From: Actinomycetota bacterium
Lineage (GTDB): Bacteria; Actinomycetota; Thermoleophilia; Gaiellales; Gaiellaceae
Direction: 5' to 3'
Assembly: GCA_013812465.1 (NCBI GenBank)
Contig: JACCTK010000351.1
Span: 1-15,370, forward strand
DNA length: 15,370 nucleotides
The notes under the pieces are model-generated. The model made no database searches and was not told where the DNA came from. It saw nothing but the letters and a program-made list of their open reading frames with translations. A program made the translations under genes and the position numbers. This document shows, in pieces, positions 6,691 to 12,758 of this stretch (its first letter is position 1; the number at the start of each line of letters is the position of its first letter).

Positions 6691-6938
6691 TCGTCTTCTG
6701 CCTTGGGAGCCGCCTTCGCGGTCAAGATCTCGCTGAGCCGCCCTACGTCCGCGAGCTTGGCCTCCCCTGCGCTCACCTGCTCGCGAAGGCGCGCGACGAG
6801 CTCGGCACGGAGAATGTCGATCCTCCCGTGCAACATGCGTCGCTCGAAGGAGATCTTGTCCTCCTCTTGCTCGAGCTCGCGAATCATGACCCGAAGGCCG
6901 TCGTCGGACAATGTGGTCAGGTCGGGATGTGGTTCCAC
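6687..6938 (-). CDS. rsiG: RsiG-like c-di-GMP-binding anti-sigma family protein
   Basis: 83 residues, almost wholly helical. Residues 26-41 read EDKISFERRMLHGRID, fitting the RsiG c-di-GMP signature E-x3-S-x2-R-x3-Q-x3-D with His37 in place of Gln (E26, S30, R33, H37, D41). Streptomyces RsiG carries two copies and, with c-di-GMP, sequesters the sigma factor WhiG; Rubrobacter homologues carry one copy per chain and dimerise. One copy here implies an antiparallel homodimer. Such proteins are often labelled aerial mycelium formation protein (AmfC). No WhiG-like sigma gene is nearby; the sigma at 5-1117 is an untested partner. GTG 6938 has an AAAGG-type ribosome site. It is the first gene of the four-gene operon. 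Confidence 0.8.
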   Translation of the reverse strand: MEPHPDLTTLSDDGLRVMIRELEQEEDKISFERRMLHGRIDILRAELVARLREQVSAGEAKLADVGRLSEILTAKAAPKAEDE

Positions 6939-6990
6939 CGGTCGCCTTTCTCGTCGGTCATGAGTAAAAGCAGCACCCGTTCCGTGGGGT

Positions 6991-7011
6991 CAACCTCAGC
7001 TTGAGAGTTTA
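6991..7011 (-). promoter_or_regulatory. Candidate operon promoter with imperfect dyad
   Basis: On the minus strand TAAACT (7006-7011) could be a -10 box. Just downstream lies a dyad CTCA (6995-6998), GCT, TGAG (7002-7005), with near-symmetric AAC/GTT flanks, resembling MerR-type sites. Autoregulation by the FtsR-like protein is a guess. A 14-codon frame starts at ATG 6961 and overlaps the rsiG-like start. Confidence 0.3.
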
Positions 7012-7052
7012 CATTCGCGGCGAGGTTGTCCGTCCCTGCCCAATCCAGGGGT

Positions 7053-7078
7053 GTAGGGCGAGGCAAGCGCCGCCCTAC
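7053..7078. terminator. Hairpin after pgsA
   Basis: GTAGGGCG (7053-7060) and CGCCCTAC (7071-7078) form a perfect 8 bp stem with a 10 nt loop, starting 7 nt after the pgsA stop at 7086. No T-tract follows. The sequence has a REP-like look and could be a dispersed repeat used as a terminator. Confidence 0.55.
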
Positions 7079-7085
7079 GACGGCC

Positions 7086-7619
7086 TCAGCGCGCGCGAGC
7101 TTGTACGAGGTATTGCGCCCCCGCGGCGAGCGCCAACGCGATGCCGATCCAGAGGATCGCGAGCGGCCACGCCGTGCCCTCCTCGGTCACGAGCACGAAT
7201 CCGAGCGCCGCGTACAGGACCCAAGTCGCAAGCTTGCCCAGGAAGGTCACCTCGAGCTCGAAGCCCCTCGGAGCGAGCAGCTTGTATCCCAGCACGAGGG
7301 CCAGGTCACGGGCGAGCACGAGGACAGCCGCGGCGAGGGGGATCCGGCCGGTCGCCCACATGAGGACGACCGCGGCGCCGATCATCATTCGATCCGCGAG
7401 CGGATCGGCGACTCTCCCGAACGCGGAACGCACATCCCAGCATCGGGCCAGGTAGCCGTCGATCTGGTCGGTGAGGGCTGCGCCGGCGAAGAAGAGCCCC
7501 GCGCCCCACGCCGCGCCGTCCCCCGCGCGCAGGTAAAGCCAGACGAAGACGGGAATCGCCGCGAAGCGCGCCAGCGTCAGAGCGTTCGGAATGTGTCGTC
7601 GCTGCCCGCGCCAGCTCAC
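7086..7619 (-). CDS. pgsA: CDP-alcohol phosphatidyltransferase, PgsA-like
   Basis: Membrane enzyme of phospholipid synthesis, most likely CDP-diacylglycerol + glycerol-3-phosphate to phosphatidylglycerophosphate. 177 residues, normal size. The complete family signature D-x2-DG-x2-AR-x8-G-x3-D-x3-D is present at 51-76 (D51, D54-G55, A58-R59, G68, D72, D76). The N-terminal phrase IPNALTLARFAAIPVFVWL is typical of PgsA. About five or six hydrophobic segments follow. Other CDP-alcohol substrates (for example inositol phosphate or cardiolipin synthesis) cannot be excluded from the motif alone. GTG 7619 is preceded on the minus strand by TAGGGT with a 7 nt gap, suggesting a leaderless message divergent from hutF. 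Confidence 0.92.
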   Translation of the reverse strand: MSWRGQRRHIPNALTLARFAAIPVFVWLYLRAGDGAAWGAGLFFAGAALTDQIDGYLARCWDVRSAFGRVADPLADRMMIGAAVVLMWATGRIPLAAAVLVLARDLALVLGYKLLAPRGFELEVTFLGKLATWVLYAALGFVLVTEEGTAWPLAILWIGIALALAAGAQYLVQARAR

Positions 7620-7626
7620 TGGGTGA

Positions 7627-7647
7627 ACCCTATGCCCCTGCTAGCGT
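7627..7647. promoter_or_regulatory. Overlapping divergent promoters of pgsA and hutF
   Basis: TAGGGT on the minus strand (7627-7632) is 7 nt from the pgsA GTG; TAGCGT on the plus strand (7642-7647) is 8 nt from GTG 7656. If both are -10 boxes, the two messages start about 37 bp apart and each -35 region falls on the other gene's start. -35 boxes are not recognisable. Confidence 0.45.
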
Positions 7648-7655
7648 CGCGCCTC

Positions 7656-8666
7656 GTGTCCGAGACTCTTCCGCTGCCCGGCTTCGTCAACGCGCACAGT
7701 CACACCTTCCAGCGAGCGTTACGCGGGCGAGCCGCAGGCGGCGACTTCTGGGCTTGGCGGGAGAACATGCTCGCCGAGGCCGAGCGGCAGACACCCGCCC
7801 TTGTCCGTGTCTCGTACGAGGCTGCGTACCGGGAGATGCGGGCCGCGGGCTTTACCGCGGTCGGGGAGTTCCACTACCTGGGACTCGCCGAGGCTCTCGT
7901 AGCGGCGGAGGCCGCGATGGCGGCGGGTATCGAGCTGGTGCTCCTGCACGTGGCGTACGCGCGCGGCGGCATCCCCCGTTTCCGCCAAGAGTCCACACGA
8001 GCGTATTTCTCCGAGATCGAGGAGCTACGAGCCGCTGGCATTCGCGTCGGCCTCGCCCCCCACTCCGTTCGCGCCTGCCCGGTCGACTGGCTCGAGGAGA
8101 TCGGGCGCTTTGCCAGCCGCGAGGAGCTCCCGCTGCACGTGCACGCCGACGAGCAGCCGAAGGAGATCGAGGAGTGCCTCGCCGAGCACGGCTGCCGGCC
8201 GATCGAGCTTCTCGCCCGCACCGGATGTCTCGGAGAGCGAGCCACCGTCGTCCACGCTACACACGCCGACGGCGCGGAGCTCGACCTCCTCGCCTCGACT
8301 GGGGCAACCATCTGCGCCTGTCCGACGACGGAGGCGGATCTCGGCGACGGCTTCCTGCCCGCCGAGCGGATCCGCGGACGCGGAATTCCTCTCTGCATCG
8401 GGACCGACTCGAATGTGCGCATCGACCCCTTCGAGGAGCTCCGCGAGCTCGAGGGGATCGCGCGGCGGCAGACGGGACGTCGCGGGATCTTCACGATCAA
8501 CGAGCTCTTGCGCTTCGGATCGGAGCTCGGAGCACGCGCGCTCGGGCTGGACGAGTGGCCGGGAATCGAGATCGACCTCGGGCGCCGCTCTCTCGAGGGA
8601 GTCGCGCTCGAGCACGTCGCGGGCGCCCTCGTAGCGGGCTGCTCAGCCGATGTCGTCAAGGGATGA
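7656..8666 (+). CDS. hutF: HutF-like formimidoylglutamate deiminase, short form
   Basis: Amidohydrolase of histidine degradation: N-formimidoyl-glutamate to N-formyl-glutamate + ammonia. 336 residues from GTG 7656 (344 from ATG 7632). Seen: N-A-H14-S-H16 metal motif, FHYL (72-75), HVHADEQ (161-167) with H163 and E166, VVHATHAD (198-205) with H200, the HutF-like CPTTEADLGDGFLPA (222-236) and GTDSNV with D251. It is about 100 residues shorter than classical HutF: the N-terminal beta domain before the HxH motif and most of the C-terminal strand are missing. GTG 7656 is favoured by a TAGCGT box 8 nt upstream and because ATG 7632 overlaps the pgsA -10. No other hut gene is visible, so a related aminohydrolase substrate remains possible. 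Confidence 0.82.
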   Translation: MSETLPLPGFVNAHSHTFQRALRGRAAGGDFWAWRENMLAEAERQTPALVRVSYEAAYREMRAAGFTAVGEFHYLGLAEALVAAEAAMAAGIELVLLHVAYARGGIPRFRQESTRAYFSEIEELRAAGIRVGLAPHSVRACPVDWLEEIGRFASREELPLHVHADEQPKEIEECLAEHGCRPIELLARTGCLGERATVVHATHADGAELDLLASTGATICACPTTEADLGDGFLPAERIRGRGIPLCIGTDSNVRIDPFEELRELEGIARRQTGRRGIFTINELLRFGSELGARALGLDEWPGIEIDLGRRSLEGVALEHVAGALVAGCSADVVKG

Positions 8667-8685
8667 TCCGCGCCAAGTCCGGCGT

Positions 8686-8691
8686 TATAGA
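8686..8691 (+). promoter_or_regulatory. -10 element (TATAGA), likely leaderless thioredoxin message
   Basis: TATAGA lies 5 nt before ATG 8697, and no ribosome site is present in the 30 nt gap after hutF. This suggests a separate leaderless transcript rather than read-through from hutF. Confidence 0.4.
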
Positions 8692-8696
8692 CAGAC

Positions 8697-9269
8697 ATGA
8701 CCGTGGCTGATGTCAGCGAAGCGACGTTCGAGCGAGATGTCGTCGAGAGATCTCGCGAGGTTCCGGTGATCGTGGACTTCTGGGCGGCGTGGTGCGGACC
8801 GTGCCGCGCGCTCGGCCCAGTGCTCGAGCGCGAGGTGGAGAGCCGCGCAGGCGCAGTGGAGCTGGCCAAGATCGACGTCGATGCGAATCCCGCGCTCTCG
8901 GCCGAACATCGCATTCAGGGCATTCCGGCGGTCAAGGCGTTTCGGGACGGCCGGGTCGTGGCCGGGTTCGTCGGCGTGCGCTCGCCTGCTGGGGTTGCGA
9001 CGTTCGTCGACGGGCTACTCGCGCCTCCGCGCCTGGAGCGCGCGCTCGAGGAGCTCCGCGAAAGTGGCGAGCTTTCGGATGTTCTCATCGCTCTCGAAGC
9101 AGGCGACGAGGAGGCCGCTCTTCTCCTCATCCTCGACGCCATCGGTGACGCGGAACCTCCCGCCAAAGAGCGGCTCCGCGAGCTCGCGGTCGCGGTCTTC
9201 GACCATCTCGGCCAGGACCACTCGCTGACGGTCGCGTATCGCCGGCGGCTCGCGGCCGCGCTCTACTAG
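8697..9269 (+). CDS. Thioredoxin-domain protein with C-terminal helical extension (CnoX/YbbN-like)
   Basis: 190 residues. An N-terminal thioredoxin domain (about 1-110) has the redox site W-C33-G-P-C36 in VDFWAAWCGPCRALG and the conserved cis-proline region GIPAVKAF (P76). The extension (about 110-190: PRLERALEELRESGELSDVL, EAGDEEAALLLILDAIGD and following helices) has a TPR-like pattern as in YbbN/CnoX-type thioredoxins, which act as chaperone-redox proteins; the extension here is shorter than in E. coli CnoX. It is cytosolic, with no signal peptide. The stop TAG (9267-9269) overlaps the stop of the opposing GH99-like gene. Confidence 0.88.
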   Translation: MTVADVSEATFERDVVERSREVPVIVDFWAAWCGPCRALGPVLEREVESRAGAVELAKIDVDANPALSAEHRIQGIPAVKAFRDGRVVAGFVGVRSPAGVATFVDGLLAPPRLERALEELRESGELSDVLIALEAGDEEAALLLILDAIGDAEPPAKERLRELAVAVFDHLGQDHSLTVAYRRRLAAALY

Positions 9270-10261
9270 CCCGCCAAGGCCCGTAGTCGCGCAGTCCACC
9301 GCGCCGTCGCGTCCAGGTACGCACGCCGCGCGGCGAGTCCGTGTCTCCCCCAGGCGCCTTCGTACCCTGGCCGCTCGACCTGTGCCTGCGCGGGCTCGAT
9401 CTGCGTCCCTTCCTGCCATTCGTTGTAGCTCGTAATCGTGACGAGGTCAGCGTCCGCACTGAGCGCGGTCTTCCACATCCGGTCGTACGTCGAGCCGTGC
9501 AGACGCGGCTTCACCGCCCGGTCGCTCGTCGCAAGACGCGCGTCGTAGCCGGGCCCGACCGACGGCGCGCAGAGGAGGCCGACTCGGTGCGCCTGCGTGC
9601 AGAGGCGACGGAACGTCGAGCCCGTCCACGTGACGACGTCGTACGTGTAGAGGCCGTCGAAGTCCGACGCTTTGGCGCGACCGACGAGCGTCGTGTTGCC
9701 GAAGATGCGCGCGTCCTCGAGATCGGCGAGCGCGTCAGCCCAAGCGCCTGCGGGGTCGCGGTCCGCGTCGTAGATGTAGAAGTCCGTGACGCCGGTGACT
9801 TGCAGCCGAGCGATGTCGACCGCGGTCTGCTCGGGAGTGCGTCCACGGTACGGCTCGAGATGAACCGCGATCTCGAGTCCGTGGCGCCGGGCGGCTTCGA
9901 CGACGAGCGGGAGCCGCTCGGCCTCGGGCGAGCCGACGCCCCACCAGGACACGACGACGGTCGTCACACCTGTCGCCGCGATCTCGCGCATCTGCGCGGC
10001 GACGATCCGCCCGCTCGACGACGAGTAGAGACCGCGGCTCGGGAAGTACGGTGTGGACAGAACCGGCGTGCCTTCGCGCTCCACGTACCAGTGCGCCCAG
10101 CGTCCATCCCGGACGGGGGTCGAGTACCAGGGGTAGTAGAAGATCGCGGATTCCCGCGCGCTCGCCGTGGGCTGCGCGCCCGCGCCCGTGACGACCGGCA
10201 GCGTGAGGGCGCCGGCGACGATCGCAGCGACGACGTAGGGGGACGTTCGCGCTCTCTTCAC
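9266..10261 (-). CDS. Secreted glycoside hydrolase family 99-like protein
   Basis: 331 residues from GTG 10261. An N-terminal signal peptide is visible: basic VKRAR, hydrophobic YVVAAIVAGALTLPVVTGA, small-residue exit GAGAQ. The mature part begins with FYYPWYSTPVRDGRWAHW (41-58), then VVVSWWGVG (102-110), HLEPYRGRT (134-142), FYIYDADRD (161-169) and SYNEWQEGTQIEPA (278-291). The last motif carries E281-x-x-E284, matching the catalytic pair of GH99 endo-alpha-1,2-mannosidases. Export and alpha-mannan-type substrate are inferred; specificity could differ. The longer open frame back to 10630 overlaps the divergent oxidoreductase and is rejected. TAGAGT 10 nt before the start may be its -10 box. 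Confidence 0.85.
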   Translation of the reverse strand: MKRARTSPYVVAAIVAGALTLPVVTGAGAQPTASARESAIFYYPWYSTPVRDGRWAHWYVEREGTPVLSTPYFPSRGLYSSSSGRIVAAQMREIAATGVTTVVVSWWGVGSPEAERLPLVVEAARRHGLEIAVHLEPYRGRTPEQTAVDIARLQVTGVTDFYIYDADRDPAGAWADALADLEDARIFGNTTLVGRAKASDFDGLYTYDVVTWTGSTFRRLCTQAHRVGLLCAPSVGPGYDARLATSDRAVKPRLHGSTYDRMWKTALSADADLVTITSYNEWQEGTQIEPAQAQVERPGYEGAWGRHGLAARRAYLDATARWTARLRALAG

Positions 10262-10353
10262 GCCGCGCAGGACTCTAGATGCTCGATCGGAGGTTGGCGC
10301 ACAGCCGGGGCGGACACGATCCGGCGCCGCGCCGTCGCTGCGAAGCGGATCAC

Positions 10354-10359
10354 TAGGAT
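10354..10359 (+). promoter_or_regulatory. -10 element (TAGGAT) of the oxidoreductase, likely leaderless
   Basis: TAGGAT lies 8 nt before GTG 10368 in the 106 bp gap shared with the divergent GH99-like gene. The hexamer and spacing are identical to those before ATG 3576. Confidence 0.5.
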
Positions 10360-10367
10360 CACGCGCA

Positions 10368-11549
10368 GTGGCCGAGTACCGATACCTGATCGTCGGCGGC
10401 GGCATGACCGGGGATGCGGCCTGCAAGGGCATCCGTGAGCACGACAAGAAGGGGTCGATCGGGCTCTTCGCCGAGGAAGCGCATGACCCGTATGCGCGAC
10501 CGCCGTTGACGAAGGGGCTCTGGAAAGGCGAGAAGGAGAGCTCGATCTGGCGAGGCACGCCAAAGCTCGACGTCGAGATCCATCTCGGTCGCGCGATTGT
10601 CTCTCTCGATCTCGACGGGCACACGGTCACCGACGACGCGGGTAAGAGGCACTCTTACGAGCGGCTGCTCCTGGCGACCGGCGGCACTCCGCGCAGGCTC
10701 CCGAGCGCTCCGGACGACGTCATCTACTACCGGACGCTCGACACCTACCAGCGCCTGCGCGCGCTCGCTGGAGAGGGGGTGCGAGCGACGGTGATCGGCG
10801 GGGGCTTTATCGGCTCCGAGATCGCGGCCGCACTGGCGCTGAACGAGTGCGCGGTCACCATGGTCTTCCCCGGGGCCGGAATCGGCGCGAAGGTGTTCCC
10901 TGCCGATCTCTCGGCGTTCGTCAACGACTACTACAGGTCCAAGAGTGTTGACGTCCTCCCCCAGGAGAAGGTCGCAGAGATCGGGCGCGCGGGAGCTGCG
11001 TGCTTCCGTGTCGTAACCGCTAGCGGACGTTCGATCGACTCTGACGTCGTCGTCGCCGGGCTCGGAATCGAGCCACGGACCGACCTCGCCGAGCAGGCGG
11101 GTCTGGCTGTCGACGACGGCGTCCTCGTCGACGAGTATGGCCGCGTCGAAGGACACGACGACGTCTTCGCCGCCGGTGACGTCGCCCGCTTTCCCGCAAA
11201 GCCGCTTGGCGGCCTTCGCCGGATCGAGCACGAGAACCATGCGAACTCGCACGGGGCCTCCGTCGGGGCGAACCTGGCCGGCGCCGACACGCCGTACGAC
11301 TATCTCCCGTACTTCTACTCGGACCTCTTCGACCTCGGCTACGAGGCCGTCGGCGACGTGGACTCGAGCCTGGAGACCGTCGCCGAGTGGGCGGAGCCGA
11401 ACAAGAAGGGCGTCGTCTGCTGCGTCGAGGACGGCAAGCCGCGAGGGTTCCTGCTCTGGAACGTGTGGGACAAGGTGGACGCGGCGCGCGAGCTCATCGC
11501 CGCCGGCGACCCGATAGACCGGGCCGCAGTGCGCGCGCTCATGGACTGA
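10368..11549 (+). CDS. FAD/NAD(P)-dependent oxidoreductase (ferredoxin reductase/MDHAR-like)
   Basis: 393 residues from GTG 10368. FAD-binding GGGMTG (10-15) lies in the first Rossmann fold; YARPPLTKGLWKG (42-54) is the family's PPLSK-like loop; LLLATGG (100-106) follows; NAD(P)-binding GGGFIGSEIAAAL (144-156); FAD-contacting FAAGDVARF (267-275) and RIEHENHANSHG (285-296). The C-terminal dimerisation part includes YFYSDLFDLGYEAVGD. This is the pattern of class I pyridine nucleotide-disulfide type reductases without a redox-active disulfide, such as rubredoxin/ferredoxin reductases, AIF and monodehydroascorbate reductase. The electron acceptor cannot be told; no ferredoxin or P450 gene is adjacent. 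Strong hairpins follow the stop. Confidence 0.9.
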   Translation: MAEYRYLIVGGGMTGDAACKGIREHDKKGSIGLFAEEAHDPYARPPLTKGLWKGEKESSIWRGTPKLDVEIHLGRAIVSLDLDGHTVTDDAGKRHSYERLLLATGGTPRRLPSAPDDVIYYRTLDTYQRLRALAGEGVRATVIGGGFIGSEIAAALALNECAVTMVFPGAGIGAKVFPADLSAFVNDYYRSKSVDVLPQEKVAEIGRAGAACFRVVTASGRSIDSDVVVAGLGIEPRTDLAEQAGLAVDDGVLVDEYGRVEGHDDVFAAGDVARFPAKPLGGLRRIEHENHANSHGASVGANLAGADTPYDYLPYFYSDLFDLGYEAVGDVDSSLETVAEWAEPNKKGVVCCVEDGKPRGFLLWNVWDKVDAARELIAAGDPIDRAAVRALMD

Positions 11550-11630
11550 CCACCCTGACGTCTTTCAGATTCGCGACGCGACCGAGTTCGAAGGCTGCCT
11601 GCCTCACACCCCGGAACGCTCTAGTCCCTG

Positions 11631-11647
11631 GACCCCATGAAGGGGTC
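11631..11647. terminator. Terminator-like hairpin 1
   Basis: GACCCC (11631-11636) and GGGGTC (11642-11647) form a perfect 6 bp stem with a 5 nt loop, followed on the plus strand by TTGGTT. It lies downstream of the oxidoreductase stop at 11549. Confidence 0.5.
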
Positions 11648-11658
11648 TTGGTTCGCGC

Positions 11659-11688
11659 GACCGGAATCCGCGCTAGCGGATTCCGGTC
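11659..11688. terminator. Strong terminator hairpin 2 between convergent genes
   Basis: GACCGGAATCCGC (11659-11671) pairs perfectly over 13 bp with 11676-11688 around a GCTA loop. It lies 13 nt from the dodecin stop at 11702 and after the oxidoreductase, so it can end transcription from both sides. TTG follows on the plus strand and TCGCGCG on the minus strand, so no long T-tract. Confidence 0.7.
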
Positions 11689-11701
11689 TTGCGCCAACAA
11701 G

Positions 11702-11905
11702 TCACTCGTCGAGGATGAAGGTGACGAGCATGTTCACCTGGTACTCGGTGACCGAGCCCCCGTCCAGGCGAACCTGCTGCTCTTTGATCCACGCGCTCTT
11801 CACATTGCGAAGAGTGGAGTTCGCGCGTTCGAGGCCCTGCTTGATCGCATCCTCGAAGCTGGTGCTCGATGTCGAGCTGATCTCGGTGACGCGTGCAACT
11901 GCCAT
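11702..11905 (-). CDS. Dodecin (flavin-binding storage protein)
   Basis: 67 residues, the usual dodecin length. The sequence follows the family closely: VARVTEISSTSSTSFEDAIK at the start, LRNVKSAWIKEQ with the flavin-stacking Trp39, then GGSVTEYQVNMLVTFILDE with Gln56. Dodecins assemble as hollow dodecamers that bind FMN/riboflavin or, in bacteria, FMN and CoA, buffering free flavin in the cytosol. ATG 11905 has an excellent ribosome site (GAGGAGG, about 7 nt before), which marks it as a leadered gene and rules out the longer frame. Trp39 and Gln56 as flavin contacts come from the family. Confidence 0.96.
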   Translation of the reverse strand: MAVARVTEISSTSSTSFEDAIKQGLERANSTLRNVKSAWIKEQQVRLDGGSVTEYQVNMLVTFILDE

Positions 11906-12030
11906 TCTTGCCTCCTCATTTCGGTACAGGGACTCTGCAGAAGCTGGGAATCTACGAGACGGACAACGGCCGTGCACCGTTCCAGCGTTTGCTTGACCGT
12001 ACCCGCGCAGCCGCAAACCCGCTGATGCTC

Positions 12031-12591
12031 CTACTCGGGTAGCCAGCCCTCGCGGTAGCGGGTCGGCTCACGCCTCGTGAGCGCGGCATACGCCTGCCGC
12101 ACGTCGGTCGTCTCTTGCTCCACGCCGGCGCCGTGGCGCTGCGCGACCCCGTCCACGCTGTAGCCACCCCAGCCCGAGGCGTTCTGGTGCTCGCGGGCGC
12201 CGACTGCCAGCAGAAGGCAAGACGTCTTTCCAGCGCCGACGATGACATGCTTCGTCTCGGCCGGGCAGTGCACGAGATCCCACTGCCGAAGCGGGCGCTC
12301 CTCACCCTCGACGATGAGCAGCGCCTCGCCCGTGAGTACGAGAAAGTCCTCCTGATCGGCCTCCCAGTGGTACATCGCCATCGGCACCCCCGGCTCGAGG
12401 ACGCTCAGGTTGATCCCCAGCTGCGGGAAGTCCGTATCCCCCTCGAGATCGCAGAACGCCGAGCGCCCGGGGGCGTGCAGCCAGCGCGCCTCACGCGCGT
12501 TCGAGACGAACCAGCCCTCGCCCTTGGGGACGAGCCCGTGCTCGGTGGTGTCGAACTGCGCCTCGGGAACCATCGCGGGGGATTGTTGCAT
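12031..12591 (-). CDS. Cupin-domain protein
   Basis: 186 residues from ATG 12591 (ATG 12573 would give 180). One double-stranded beta-helix cupin core: LEPGVPMAMYHWEADQEDFL (65-84) as motif 1 with H75, E77 and E81, LTGEALLIVEGEERPLRQWD (86-105), and VHCPAETKHVIVGAG (107-121) as motif 2 with H115. Motif 1 has H-x-E where classic cupins have H-x-H, so the metal site may be reduced. The N-terminal phrase GWFVSNAREARWLHAPGRSA and C-terminal arm (about 135-186) are conserved-looking additions. No reaction can be assigned. It lies 125 nt upstream of dodecin in the same direction. The gap 12592-12758 before it shows nothing recognisable. Confidence 0.85.
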   Translation of the reverse strand: MQQSPAMVPEAQFDTTEHGLVPKGEGWFVSNAREARWLHAPGRSAFCDLEGDTDFPQLGINLSVLEPGVPMAMYHWEADQEDFLVLTGEALLIVEGEERPLRQWDLVHCPAETKHVIVGAGKTSCLLLAVGAREHQNASGWGGYSVDGVAQRHGAGVEQETTDVRQAYAALTRREPTRYREGWLPE

Positions 12592-12758
12592 CCCTGGAAA
12601 ACTGTGGTTGCCCCTACCAGTTCGATCGCGATGCGTCTACAAGGGAACGCACTCGCGCTCGGCCTCACGACGCCAGCAGTTCGGCAAGATCTTCACACAG
12701 CCGCGCTCGGTTCGGGCGGTCAGAGGACTGCGGCGCACGATCCTTCCGAATCGCCGCA

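Noticed and set aside
6917..6961. 14-codon upstream frame overlapping the rsiG-like start
   Set aside because: Too short to support without conservation data; could be chance.
9341..10438. Long plus-strand frame antisense to the GH99-like gene
   Set aside because: Arg/Asp/Val-rich composition with no motif; the opposite strand carries a signal peptide and clear GH99 motifs.
10262..10630. N-terminal extension of the GH99-like frame
   Set aside because: It overlaps the divergent oxidoreductase, and the signal peptide begins at GTG 10261.
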